Shown one piece after another: positions 9,553 through 18,795 of a DNA stretch of 64,000 nt; position 1 is the first letter of the stretch; the number at the start of each line of letters is the position of its first letter. The position numbers and the translations under genes were made by a program. Source of the stretch: Crenothrix sp. D3 (GTDB lineage Bacteria > Pseudomonadota > Gammaproteobacteria > Methylococcales > Methylomonadaceae); NCBI GenBank assembly GCA_002134785.1, contig MBQZ01000018.1, positions 62,001 to 126,000 on the forward strand, in the 5' to 3' direction. The notes below the pieces were generated by a model. That model searched no databases. It saw only the letters and a list, made by a program, of their open reading frames with translations, and was not told the origin of the DNA.

Positions 9553-11643
9553 ATGAATACAGCCGTAACAATAGAACCAATTAATTTACAAAATCCTGAG
9601 TTTTATATTAATCGTGATTTGAGTTTATTGGAATTCAATAAACGTGTATTAGCACAGGCAACCAATGAAAATGTTCCGTTACTTGAACGATTAAATTATT
9701 TGTGTATTTCCAGCTCCAATCTTGATGAATTTTTTGAAGTGCGCGTTGCCAGTATTATTGAAATGGCAACGATTGATCCTAAAGCGGGCGGGTTAGATGG
9801 TTTAAGTCCCCGTGAGCAATTAGAAAAAATTTCTGTTCATGCACGACAATTGGTTAATGAGCAATATCAAGTCCTTAATGAGGTATTAATTCCTAAATTG
9901 GCAGAAGAAAATATTCGTTTTATTCGCCGTAGTGATTGGACAGAAGCCCAGCATAAATGGTTATCTCGCTATTTTAATGAGGAGTTATTGCCAATATTAT
10001 CGCCCGTCGGTTTAGATTCTGCACATCCTTTCCCTCGCATACTCAATAAAAGTTTAAATTTTATTATCTCGCTTACAGGTAAAGATGCGTTTGGCAGAAA
10101 CAGTGGTCGTGCTGTTTTGCAAGCCCCCAGAGGATTACCGCGCGTTATTAAATTACCCGCTAATGAAACACTAGGCGGTGAGCATGATTTTGTGTTTTTA
10201 TCGTCTATTATTCATGCGTTTGTCAGTGAGTTATTTAATGGCATGACAGTAAAAGGCTGTTATCAATTTCGCGTCACGCGCAACAGTGATTTTTATGTCG
10301 ATGATGATGCGATTGATGATTTACTGCTCGCGGTTCAAGGTGAATTGGCTATGCGTAATTACGGCGACGAAGTACGACTAGAAATTGATGCCGCTTGCCC
10401 AGATGAAACGGTTAGTTTTTTATTAGATCGCTTTGAAATGAACAGAGAACGGTTATTTTTAATTGATGGTCCTGTTAATTTAAATCGTATTCAAGATATT
10501 AATGCCTTAGTTGATCGCCCCGATTTAAAATTCGCGCCGTTTAAACCCAGCATTCCACCACAACTTGCGCGTAATAAAGATATATTTGCCGCTATTAAAC
10601 GCCATGATATTTTGCTGCACCACCCATTTGAAGCATTCTCGCCTGTGGTGGAATTTATCCGTCAAGCTGCTGTCGCACCCGATGTGTTAGCGATTAAACA
10701 AACTTTATACCGTGCAGGAGCTGATTCCCCTATCGTTGCCGCATTGATTAAAGCCGCCAGAGCAGGTAAAGAAGTCACCGTGGTGATTGAATTAAGAGCG
10801 CGGTTTGATGAAAAAGCCAATATTGATTTAGCCGCTAAATTACAAGAAGCGGCGGTTCATGTGGTGTATGGCGTGGTGGGTTATAAAACCCACGCCAAAA
10901 TGTGTTTAGTGTTAAAACGCGAAGGCAAAGAATTACGCAATTATGTGCATTTAGGCACGGGTAATTACCACACCCGAACTGCCGAACTGTACACCGATTA
11001 TGGCTTATTTTCTTGTGATAAAGATTTAGGTGAAGATGTCAGACAAGTATTTGCTCAGCTCACCAGCTTAGGCAAAGTGACTAAATTACATAAATTATTG
11101 CAATCACCGTTCACCTTACACAAAGGATTATTGGAAAAAATTGAACGCGAAATCAATCACGCCAAAGCAGGCAAGCCTGCGAAAATTATTATTAAAGTGA
11201 ACTCACTGGTTGAAGAGCAAGCTATTCAAGCCTTATACCGTGCTTCACAAGCAGGCGTGGAGATTAAATTAATGGTTAGGGGCGTGTGTTGTTTACGACC
11301 TAATATTGTTGGTGTATCTGAAAATATTGAAGTACGTTCTATTATTGGACGCTTTTTGGAACACGCGCGAATTTATGCGTTTGCTAATGATGGTAATCAA
11401 GAAGTCTATGCCTCAAGTGCGGATTTAATGAATCGTAATATGTTTCGCCGCGTTGAAGTGTGTTTTCCAATTGAAAGTAAACGATTGTCTAACCGTATTC
11501 TCCACGACCTTGATTTGTATTTAAAAGACAACTCACAAGCGTGGTTATTACAAGCTGACGGAAGTTATCTGCCCTGCATTCAAGCTGAAAACGAACCGCT
11601 AATCCGTGCGCAAACTCAAATTTTGCAAGAATTACAGGCTTAA
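9553..11643 (+). CDS. ppk1: Polyphosphate kinase 1
   Basis: Reversibly polymerises the gamma phosphate of ATP into polyphosphate. The 696-residue protein has the PPK1 N-domain start (FYINRDLSLLEFNKRVL), the SSNLDEFFEVRV segment, and two phospholipase-D-like catalytic domains. The autophosphorylated His is in GYKTHAKM, and HLGTGNYHTRTAELYTD is the second signature. A good GAGAGG site precedes the ATG. The stop is one base from the def start, so the two are probably co-transcribed. A second polyphosphate enzyme (pap) lies 5.6 kb downstream. Confidence 0.97.
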   Translation: MNTAVTIEPINLQNPEFYINRDLSLLEFNKRVLAQATNENVPLLERLNYLCISSSNLDEFFEVRVASIIEMATIDPKAGGLDGLSPREQLEKISVHARQLVNEQYQVLNEVLIPKLAEENIRFIRRSDWTEAQHKWLSRYFNEELLPILSPVGLDSAHPFPRILNKSLNFIISLTGKDAFGRNSGRAVLQAPRGLPRVIKLPANETLGGEHDFVFLSSIIHAFVSELFNGMTVKGCYQFRVTRNSDFYVDDDAIDDLLLAVQGELAMRNYGDEVRLEIDAACPDETVSFLLDRFEMNRERLFLIDGPVNLNRIQDINALVDRPDLKFAPFKPSIPPQLARNKDIFAAIKRHDILLHHPFEAFSPVVEFIRQAAVAPDVLAIKQTLYRAGADSPIVAALIKAARAGKEVTVVIELRARFDEKANIDLAAKLQEAAVHVVYGVVGYKTHAKMCLVLKREGKELRNYVHLGTGNYHTRTAELYTDYGLFSCDKDLGEDVRQVFAQLTSLGKVTKLHKLLQSPFTLHKGLLEKIEREINHAKAGKPAKIIIKVNSLVEEQAIQALYRASQAGVEIKLMVRGVCCLRPNIVGVSENIEVRSIIGRFLEHARIYAFANDGNQEVYASSADLMNRNMFRRVEVCFPIESKRLSNRILHDLDLYLKDNSQAWLLQADGSYLPCIQAENEPLIRAQTQILQELQA

Positions 11644-11644
11644 G

Positions 11645-12169
11645 ATGATGACTGAACTCCGCGACATTGCCCAATTGGGTGCGAAAGTGCTACGACTGCA
11701 CGCAGAAGCAGTTGCGGATGTTCACAGCGACGAAATACGGCAAATTATCGCTGCACTGCACACCACACTCGCCAGCACTCAAGGCGTGGGTATTGCCGCG
11801 CCACAAATCAGTGAATCCAAACAAATTATTATTGTTGCCTCGCGTCCTACTGCACGTTATCCACACGCGCCTTTAATGCAGCCCACGGTGATGATTAATC
11901 CACGCTTTCAAGCCTTATCTGAAATAAAAGAAAAAGGCTGGGAAGGGTGTTTGAGCATTCCTAATATTCGCGCGTTAGTCCCCCGCTATACCGCCATAAA
12001 AATTCACTATATGAATGAACAAGGCGATGAGAAAACTGCCGAACTGAACGATTTTGTCGCGCGAGTGTTTCAACATGAATTCGATCACCTGCACGGTAAA
12101 GTATTCTTGGATAGCGTGGAAACCAATCAAGATATTATTGCCGAAAGTGAGTATTTAAAAATTGTCTGA
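11645..12169 (+). CDS. def: Peptide deformylase
   Basis: Removes the formyl group from nascent proteins using a bound metal. All three motifs are present: GVGIAAPQI, EGCLSIP with the metal-binding Cys, and HEFDHL with two metal His and the catalytic Glu. The start is ATG 11645 (ATG 11648 is also possible), one base after the ppk1 stop; 174 residues is normal. It is not beside fmt, so this may be a second deformylase copy in the genome. That cannot be checked inside the window. Confidence 0.95.
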   Translation: MMTELRDIAQLGAKVLRLHAEAVADVHSDEIRQIIAALHTTLASTQGVGIAAPQISESKQIIIVASRPTARYPHAPLMQPTVMINPRFQALSEIKEKGWEGCLSIPNIRALVPRYTAIKIHYMNEQGDEKTAELNDFVARVFQHEFDHLHGKVFLDSVETNQDIIAESEYLKIV

Positions 12170-12247
12170 TGGCTTTATTTTACCCTCACGGTAAAAACTT
12201 ACGCTAAAATGACAAACGTCAGTCACTAGCCCTAGCCTACTTAAATT

Positions 12248-13033
12248 ATGTTAAAAAAAATCGCTCCAGTTTTAATGACGACTTGTTTATTAACGGCTTG
12301 CGTCACTAGCCCCACAGGTAGAAGTCAGTTGTTGATAATGCCTGATGCTCAAGTTGATCAAATGGGTTTACAGTCGTTTGCAACACTCAAACAACAAAAG
12401 CCCATTAGCCAAAATCCGCAATATAATCAACTTGCCAGTTGTATTGCGGGGGCTATTACCCAAGAAGTCGGCGGCGGTTGGGAAGTGGTGGTATTTGAAG
12501 ATTCATCACCCAATGCGTTTGCCTTACCCAGTAATAAAATTGGTGTTTATACAGGCATGATTACCCTGGTGGGTGGTAATCAGGAACAATTAGCAGCCGT
12601 CATTGGTCATGAAGTCGGTCATGTGTTGGCTAAACACAGCAATGAACGCGCCTCACAAGATATGGCGGTCAATCAAGGTTTAGGTATGGTACAAACCATG
12701 AGTAATCCGCAAACTGTCATGGGTCAAACCGCGATGGGCTTGCTGGGTATTGGTGCAGAATACGGCATATTAAAACCTTATAGCCGCACGCATGAAAGCG
12801 AGGCGGATATTATCGGTATGGATTTAATGGCAAAAGCAGGTTTTGATCCGAATCAAAGCATTACGCTATGGCAAAAAATGGATCAAGCATCGCAAGGTCA
12901 ACAACCTATCGAATTTATGTCCACGCATCCTGCTCATGCCACGCGCATTCAGCAATTACAGCAACATATCCCACAAGCGATGGCGTTATTTCAACAAGCG
13001 CAAGCAATGGGCAAACAGCCACGTTGTAACTAA
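12248..13033 (+). CDS. M48 family metalloprotease, lipoprotein (LoiP-like)
   Basis: Predicted zinc endopeptidase tethered to the periplasmic face of the outer membrane. It has a signal peptide with lipobox LTAC (Cys ~18), the FALPSNKIGVYTGM segment typical of M48 proteins, the zinc motif HEVGH, and the downstream glutamate in SRTHESEADIIGMDLM. THPAHATRIQQL near the C-terminus is also conserved in this group. Length (261) is like E. coli LoiP. Such proteases degrade misfolded envelope proteins. It is seven bases ahead of dapC and may share its transcript. Confidence 0.9.
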   Translation: MLKKIAPVLMTTCLLTACVTSPTGRSQLLIMPDAQVDQMGLQSFATLKQQKPISQNPQYNQLASCIAGAITQEVGGGWEVVVFEDSSPNAFALPSNKIGVYTGMITLVGGNQEQLAAVIGHEVGHVLAKHSNERASQDMAVNQGLGMVQTMSNPQTVMGQTAMGLLGIGAEYGILKPYSRTHESEADIIGMDLMAKAGFDPNQSITLWQKMDQASQGQQPIEFMSTHPAHATRIQQLQQHIPQAMALFQQAQAMGKQPRCN

Positions 13034-13039
13034 ATCACT

Positions 13040-14239
13040 ATGACACCTAATTTAAACGAACTACACCCGTATCCATTTGAAAAACTCGCGCAATTAAAGC
13101 ACGGCATCACGCCGCCTGCGGATAAATCGCCTATTGTATTATCCATCGGTGAACCTGCACACGCCACGCCGCCGTTTATTAAAGAGGCGTTAATTAGTCA
13201 CTTACGAGGGCTGTCTAACTACCCAACCACTAAAGGCATACTGGCATTAAGACAGGTGATTGCCGATTGGTTAGCGCGACGTTTTTCAGTTAGCGTTAAT
13301 GCAGAAACCCAAGTATTACCCGTCAGCGGTACACGCGAGGCATTATTTTCCTTTGCCCAATGTGTCATTGATGCCAGTACCAAGCCCATAGTAATTATGC
13401 CCAATCCGTTTTATCAAATTTACGAAGGCGCGGCGTTATTGGCAGGGGCAGAACCGTATTTTTTAAACACCTTGGCTGAGTCCGATTATTTGCCAGATTT
13501 TGATACTGTGCCTGAAAGCGTGTGGCAACGTTGTCAGTTAATTTATATTTGTTCGCCTGCCAATCCTGCGGGTTCTGTGATGTCAGCGGCTTCTCAAGAA
13601 AAGCTGTTACGATTAGCAGAACAATATGATTTCGTGATTGCCTCCGACGAATGTTACAGCGAATTGTATGATGATGAAAACAATCCGCCTGTCGGTTTAC
13701 TGCAAACCGCACACAATATGGGCAACACGGAATTTAAACGCTGCGTGGTGTTTCACAGTTTATCGAAACGCTCTAATGCCCCTGGGTTACGGTCGGGGTT
13801 TGTGGCGGGGGATGCTGAAATTTTGCAGCAGTACTTTCAATACCGTACTTATCAGGGCTGTGCCATGCCGTTGCCTACGCAATACGCCAGTATTAGCGCG
13901 TGGCAAGATGAAGCTCATGTCATTGAAAATAGACGTTTATATCGCGAAAAATTTACTGCCTTTATTGATATACTTGCCGATGTTTGCGAAATTCGCCGTC
14001 CGCCCGCTAGTTTTTATGTCTGGTTTAAAATTCCTGAACAGTTAGCCATGAGCGATACGGAATTCACTCAACGCTTATTTGCTGAACAAAACGTGACAGT
14101 ATTGGCGGGTAGTTTTTTATCCCGCGAATTTAATGGGATAGACCCCGCTGTTAATCACGTTCGCATTGCGTTGGTCGCGCCGTTGGCTGAATGTATTGAA
14201 GCGGCACAGCGGATTAAGCAGTTTTTAAAGGCTTTATAG
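13040..14239 (+). CDS. dapC: Succinyldiaminopimelate transaminase DapC
   Basis: PLP enzyme converting N-succinyl-2-amino-6-ketopimelate to succinyl-diaminopimelate in lysine and cell-wall precursor synthesis. The N-terminus (NELHPYPFEKLAQLKHG, then ITPPADK and LSIGEP) is diagnostic of the proteobacterial DapC subgroup of class I aminotransferases. The PLP lysine lies in FHSLSKRSNAPGLRSGF, and the phosphate/substrate loop in SPANPAGSVM. dapD follows 0.7 kb downstream, with one small gene between. Confidence 0.95.
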   Translation: MTPNLNELHPYPFEKLAQLKHGITPPADKSPIVLSIGEPAHATPPFIKEALISHLRGLSNYPTTKGILALRQVIADWLARRFSVSVNAETQVLPVSGTREALFSFAQCVIDASTKPIVIMPNPFYQIYEGAALLAGAEPYFLNTLAESDYLPDFDTVPESVWQRCQLIYICSPANPAGSVMSAASQEKLLRLAEQYDFVIASDECYSELYDDENNPPVGLLQTAHNMGNTEFKRCVVFHSLSKRSNAPGLRSGFVAGDAEILQQYFQYRTYQGCAMPLPTQYASISAWQDEAHVIENRRLYREKFTAFIDILADVCEIRRPPASFYVWFKIPEQLAMSDTEFTQRLFAEQNVTVLAGSFLSREFNGIDPAVNHVRIALVAPLAECIEAAQRIKQFLKAL

Positions 14240-14337
14240 TTCCTACGCTCTGCGTAGAACTCATCCTGCAACGCTCCAGCGTTGTGTATGAAGACGCTGG
14301 AGCGTCAACTAAAGCATTCCAACGCAGAGCGTTGGAA
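14239..14337. repeat. Triple-hairpin REP-like element, family B copy 2
   Basis: Three stem-loops: GTTCCTACGC/GCGTAGAAC (14239-14260), ACGCTCCAGCGT with ACGCTGGAGCGT (14271-14282, 14294-14305), and TTCCAACGC with GCGTTGGAA (14317-14325, 14329-14337). The last two match the pair at 6555-6623, and the first resembles the palindrome at 51184-51208. It lies directly after the dapC stop. Confidence 0.75.
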
Positions 14338-14414
14338 CGATGAAATTGCCATAGAAAAAAGCATTTTGGTTGAAAGGATTATATTTGTGCGATTATTAAA
14401 ATAGGCTACAAGCT

Positions 14415-14864
14415 ATGTCAACCATCACCTATGAATCAGACATTGTCGCTTGGGCAAATGAACAAGCGACATTATTACGCACTAAGCAATTTGCATTGCT
14501 GGATATAGAACACCTTGCTGAGGAAATAGCAGACGTGGGCAAAAGCGAACAACGCGAACTCGCCAGTCGTATGGCGGTATTACAGTGTCATTTGTTGAAG
14601 TGGCTCTATCAACCCGCACGACAAGGTACAAGTTGGCAACTGACTATTAAAACGCAACGCGAACGCATTAAACGGCGTTTAAAACAGACACCCAGTTTAA
14701 AATACTGCTTATCGGACAGTGACTGGTTAGCAGATGCTTGGGACGATGCGCGTGATTTGACTGAAAAAGAAACAGCTATTCCTTATGATAAATTTCCAGA
14801 ATCCTGCCCTTGGACGATAGATGAAGTATTGAGTAACGATTGGTTGCCTAGCATGAAGGCGTAA
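14415..14864 (+). CDS. DUF29 family protein
   Basis: A 149-residue soluble protein with the DUF29 pattern: YESDIVAWANEQATLLR, then LDIEHLAEEIADVGKSEQRELASRM, a helical HLLKWLYQP segment and a Trp-rich C-terminus ending PWTIDEVLSNDWLP. DUF29 has no known function. It is common in cyanobacteria and scattered proteobacteria, often in multicopy and near repeats. Here it sits between two groups of palindromes within the dapC-dapD interval, suggesting later insertion. The first hairpin of the following element overlaps its stop. Confidence 0.88.
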   Translation: MSTITYESDIVAWANEQATLLRTKQFALLDIEHLAEEIADVGKSEQRELASRMAVLQCHLLKWLYQPARQGTSWQLTIKTQRERIKRRLKQTPSLKYCLSDSDWLADAWDDARDLTEKETAIPYDKFPESCPWTIDEVLSNDWLPSMKA

Positions 14865-14904
14865 AACAGCTTTAGCTGTTTTTGCAATAGCTAAAGCTAT
14901 TGCA
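14863..14904. repeat. Two adjacent AGCT-core hairpins
   Basis: AAAACAGCT/AGCTGTTTT (14863-14882) is followed at once by TGCAATAGCT/AGCTATTGCA (14883-14904). The first has a trailing T-run and could act as an intrinsic terminator for the DUF29 gene. The two share the AGCT(A/T)(A)AGCT core and look like a small dispersed element. Confidence 0.65.
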
Positions 14905-14959
14905 CTCCTAACTTAATGAATTTAATGATTTTTTTAACCACTTAACAAAAACAAGAGAA

Positions 14960-15778
14960 ATGACAAACTTACAACAAATAATCGAAACTGCTTTTGAACA
15001 ACGTGCCGACATCACACCCGCTAACGCTTCTGCTGAAGTGCGTAATGCAGTCACTGAAACGTTAAACCTGCTGGATAGCGGTAAACTACGCGTTGCCGAA
15101 AAAATTAACGGCGATTGGGTCACGCATCAATGGTTGAAAAAAGCGGTGTTATTGTCGTTCCGTATCAATGAAAACCGTTTGATGGATGGCGGTAATACTC
15201 GTTATTACGATAAAGTGGAATGTAAATATTCTAATTATTCAGAAGAAGATTTTGCGGCGGCGGGTGTGCGCGTTGTGCCGAATGCTGTTGCGCGTCACGG
15301 TTCATTCATTGCATCGGGCGCGATTTTAATGCCGTCTTATGTCAACATTGGCGCATACATCGACAGCGGTACGATGGTTGATACTTGGGTAACAGTGGGT
15401 TCGTGTGCGCAAATTGGTAAAAATGTGCATTTATCAGGCGGCGTGGGTATCGGCGGTGTATTAGAACCGTTACAAGCCAATCCAACCATTATTGGTGATA
15501 ATTGCTTTATCGGCGCACGTTCGGAAATTGTTGAAGGTGTGATTGTTGAAGACGGTTGCGTTATTTCAATGGGCGTTTATATCGGTCAAAGCACGAAAAT
15601 TTTCAACCGCATGACGGGTGAAATTAGTTTCGGGCGTATTCCAGCGGGTTCTGTTGTAGTATCAGGCAATCTACCATCAGCAGACGGTAGTTATAGTTTG
15701 TATTGTGCAGTTATTATCAAACAAGTTGATGAAAGAACGCGTAGTAAAACGGGTATTAATGAGTTGTTGCGTGATTAA
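14960..15778 (+). CDS. dapD: Tetrahydrodipicolinate N-succinyltransferase DapD
   Basis: Transfers succinyl from succinyl-CoA to tetrahydrodipicolinate, the step before DapC. The 272-residue protein has the alpha N-domain, then a left-handed beta-helix of hexapeptide repeats (from about [20 protein letters not shown]) with the [29 protein letters not shown] signature region, and a C-terminal segment ending in [12 protein letters not shown]. It presumably works as a trimer. AGAGAA precedes the start. No anomalies. Confidence 0.96.
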   Translation: MTNLQQIIETAFEQRADITPANASAEVRNAVTETLNLLDSGKLRVAEKINGDWVTHQWLKKAVLLSFRINENRLMDGGNTRYYDKVECKYSNYSEEDFAAAGVRVVPNAVARHGSFIASGAILMPSYVNIGAYIDSGTMVDTWVTVGSCAQIGKNVHLSGGVGIGGVLEPLQANPTIIGDNCFIGARSEIVEGVIVEDGCVISMGVYIGQSTKIFNRMTGEISFGRIPAGSVVVSGNLPSADGSYSLYCAVIIKQVDERTRSKTGINELLRD

Positions 15779-15882
15779 TTAACTTTTTCACCCTGCTCTT
15801 TTAGCTCTAAAATAGCGGATTGTTGACACATCAATTCGCTTAATGCTTTTCATATTTGCTTTTAAGTTTAGAGAATCTTTGT

Positions 15883-17133
15883 ATGGACAATAGCCATAAT
15901 ATTTTTCTTACTTCATCAATCGAACCTATGCAGATTGATGTAAATAACTTGCGAGTCGGTATGTATGTTTGCAAACTGGATAAGCCTTGGTTAGAAAGCA
16001 GCTTTTTATTTCAAGGTTTTGAATTAAAAAATCAGGCTGATATTGATGCCATCAAAAAAGAATGTCACTTTGTTTTTATTGACATTGAAAAACAAAATAC
16101 TGCCCTTAAAAACTTGCGTAGTAGCAAAACGAGACGTATTACAACGGGAACGCTAGAAAAAAAATACCCCACCCCATCAAAAACTTCGTTTACAGAAGAA
16201 GTTATCCACGCATCTCACACTTATCGACAAACTAGCGACTTAGTCAGTAGCTTCATGGAAGATGTCCAGTTAGGTAGGGCGATTAATGTTGCTGTTGCTA
16301 AAAAAGTAGTCGCGGAGTGTGTTGATAGCGTACTAAACACACCAGATGCGTTGTTATGGATGACACAGTTAAAAAACAAAGATATTTACACTGCTCAGCA
16401 CAGTATGAATGTGTGCATTTTGTCGATTGCATTGGGCAGGCATTTAGGCTTACCGAGTGAAAAACTTAATAATATTGGTTTGTGCGGCATGATGCACGAT
16501 ATGGGGAAAATGAAAGTACCTTTGGATATTCTCAATAAACCCTCAAAACTTGAGCCTGATGAATTAATCATCATGCAAAACCATACTGTATATGGTCAAA
16601 AATTATTAATGTCCAGCAAAGATATGTATGCAGGTGCAGTTGATGTTGCGAGTAGTCATCATGAACGTTTAGATGGATCAGGCTATCCCTATCAGCTCAA
16701 TGATAGACAGATTACGCCTTATAGTCGTATAGTTGCTATTGCTGATGTATATGATGCGATTAGCAGTGATAGAGTCTATCAAAAAGGCAGAAACCATCTT
16801 GAAGCCATTAAAATTATGGTGAGTTTATGCGAAAGGCAATTGGATTCAAAACTAACTTACAAATTTATTGAGTGTATCGGGATTTATCCACCGGGTAGTA
16901 TTGTTGAACTCAATAGCGGTGAAGTGGCGGTGGTACTAGATGTTGATCCTCTACACAAACTTAAGCCGAAGATACTCTTATTGTTGGATGAAAATAAACA
17001 GCAATGCCCTTTGCAACTAGTTGATTTATTTTTAATAGACGGTATGACAGTGGGTAGTCGCACCATTAAAAACGTCATCAGACCAGAGCAATACAATATT
17101 ATTCTCGATAAATCGATGGCGTTGTTTGCATAA
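15883..17133 (+). CDS. HD-GYP domain c-di-GMP phosphodiesterase
   Basis: Predicted to hydrolyse cyclic di-GMP. The N-terminal ~120 residues are a DUF3391-like region beginning IDVNNLRVGMYVCKLDKPW. The HD-GYP domain follows, with metal-binding MHDMGKMKVP (His205-Asp206) and HHERLDGSGYP (259-269), plus IADVYDAISSDRVY. All catalytic residues appear intact. A TTG start at 15856 is possible, but ATG 15883 has the better context and drops an unconserved leader. The window also carries a GGDEF cyclase at its right end. Confidence 0.92.
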   Translation: MDNSHNIFLTSSIEPMQIDVNNLRVGMYVCKLDKPWLESSFLFQGFELKNQADIDAIKKECHFVFIDIEKQNTALKNLRSSKTRRITTGTLEKKYPTPSKTSFTEEVIHASHTYRQTSDLVSSFMEDVQLGRAINVAVAKKVVAECVDSVLNTPDALLWMTQLKNKDIYTAQHSMNVCILSIALGRHLGLPSEKLNNIGLCGMMHDMGKMKVPLDILNKPSKLEPDELIIMQNHTVYGQKLLMSSKDMYAGAVDVASSHHERLDGSGYPYQLNDRQITPYSRIVAIADVYDAISSDRVYQKGRNHLEAIKIMVSLCERQLDSKLTYKFIECIGIYPPGSIVELNSGEVAVVLDVDPLHKLKPKILLLLDENKQQCPLQLVDLFLIDGMTVGSRTIKNVIRPEQYNIILDKSMALFA

Positions 17134-17262
17134 AATACGACTGACTAAATCAATATGAAAAATATAAAATAATGCCCTATTTTTAGTATTATCGACTACT
17201 AATTAAGTGCGGATTTGCGAAGATTACGCTGAAGGGCTACAAACCAACATGGGAGAGTTAAT

Positions 17263-18753
17263 ATGTTTGAAATAGCTGAATTAGGACACACTATCGAAAA
17301 AAATACTTATAACGAGCAAGTACCACTCCTTAGAGAGCAACTACTCACTATCCAGCAAACCCTTAAAGACTGTGATTTTCCTGTCATTATTCTCATTTCG
17401 GGTGTAGATGGTGGAGGTAAAGGTGAAGTCATTAATCTACTGAATGAGTGGATGGATGCCCGTTATATGCGTACTGTGGCGTTTTCTTACCCTAGCGATG
17501 AGGAGCAGGAACGCCCTAAATTTTGGCGTTTTTGGCGCACATTACCGCCTAAAGGTTCAATCAGTATTAACGTTGGATCGTGGTATAGCGACCCTTTATC
17601 ACAGCGTGTTTATGAAGAAATTGACGATAACCGCTTGCAGGTAGAATTAACCCATATCCGCCAGTTAGAGCAGGAGTTATTTGATGACGGTACGTTAATC
17701 ATCAAATGTTGGTTACATTTGAAAAAAGATGAACAGAAAAAACGTTTAAAAGCATTGGAAAAAAATCCTGACACTAACTGGCAAGTCACCAAGCGTGATA
17801 AACGACATTTAAAAATGTACGATAATTTTCTAGCAGTTGCCGAAAAAGTATTAACAGAAACCAGCACAGGCGATGTGCCGTGGCTTATTGTTGATGGTTC
17901 TGATATTCGCTATAGCAGTTTAACGGTCGGTCAACATATTTTTAATCGTATTAATCAACATATTGCTAAACGAATAGCAGATAAACTGGTCACTGCTGTT
18001 GTTGAATCGAACGGCGTAGTCCATGTTACGCAACAAAATTTATTAGATTCATTAGACTTATCATTAAATATCGATAAAAAAACCTACAATCAAGAACTCG
18101 CCTTTTATCAAGGTAAACTCAATAACTTAGCAAGAGAAGCCCACACTCAAAAACGTTCTGCCGTGTTGGTATTTGAAGGCTGGGATGCAGCTGGTAAAGG
18201 GGGTGTTATTCGTCGCTTAACTCATGCGGTTGATGCGCGAAACTATCAAGTTATTCCCATTGCAGCACCCACCGATGAAGAAAGACAACACCATTATTTA
18301 TGGCGATTTTGGCGACATATTCCCCGCGCAGGCGTGCTAACTATCTATGATCGTAGCTGGTATGGACGGGTATTAGTCGAGCGGGTTGAAGGGTTTGCCA
18401 CTGCAAATGAATGGCGACGCGCCTATTCAGAAATTGTCAATTTTGAAGAAGCTCTCAGCGAACACGGGGTTTTAGTGCTAAAATTTTGGCTACATATTGA
18501 TAAAGATGAGCAGCTACGCCGTTTTCAGGAGCGCGAACAAATCACTTATAAACAATACAAAATTACTGACGATGATTACCGTAATCGTGAACGCTGGGAT
18601 GATTATCAGTTGGCGGTGAACGAAATGGTGACGCGTACCAGTACGCAAGCTGCGCCGTGGATATTAGTTGAAGCGAACGATAAAAAATACGCGCGCATTA
18701 AAATTTTAAAAACTTTTTGTGAAAAATTAGAACGGTTTTTAGCAAATACTTAA
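17263..18753 (+). CDS. pap: Polyphosphate:AMP phosphotransferase (two-domain PPK2)
   Basis: Uses polyphosphate to phosphorylate AMP to ADP. The 496-residue protein is a tandem PPK2: the first P-loop is GVDGGGKGEVIN (~residue 47), the second EGWDAAGKGGVIRRL (~305). Each is followed by the RPKFWRFWR or LWRFWRHIP lid and a DRSWYGRVLVERVEG-type segment, which is complete only in the second half. Two-domain PPK2s are class II enzymes in which the C-terminal half is catalytic, consistent with the degraded first half. GGGAG precedes the start. It is followed by a terminator hairpin. Confidence 0.93.
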   Translation: MFEIAELGHTIEKNTYNEQVPLLREQLLTIQQTLKDCDFPVIILISGVDGGGKGEVINLLNEWMDARYMRTVAFSYPSDEEQERPKFWRFWRTLPPKGSISINVGSWYSDPLSQRVYEEIDDNRLQVELTHIRQLEQELFDDGTLIIKCWLHLKKDEQKKRLKALEKNPDTNWQVTKRDKRHLKMYDNFLAVAEKVLTETSTGDVPWLIVDGSDIRYSSLTVGQHIFNRINQHIAKRIADKLVTAVVESNGVVHVTQQNLLDSLDLSLNIDKKTYNQELAFYQGKLNNLAREAHTQKRSAVLVFEGWDAAGKGGVIRRLTHAVDARNYQVIPIAAPTDEERQHHYLWRFWRHIPRAGVLTIYDRSWYGRVLVERVEGFATANEWRRAYSEIVNFEEALSEHGVLVLKFWLHIDKDEQLRRFQEREQITYKQYKITDDDYRNRERWDDYQLAVNEMVTRTSTQAAPWILVEANDKKYARIKILKTFCEKLERFLANT

Positions 18754-18765
18754 ATTGCACAAGAG

Positions 18766-18795
18766 GGGCAATCTCATACAGGATTGCCCTTATTT
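18766..18795 (+). terminator. Intrinsic terminator after pap
   Basis: GGGCAATC (18766-18773) pairs with GATTGCCC (18782-18789), followed by TTATTTTT. It lies between the converging pap gene and the minus-strand operon, so it best serves pap. Confidence 0.8.
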
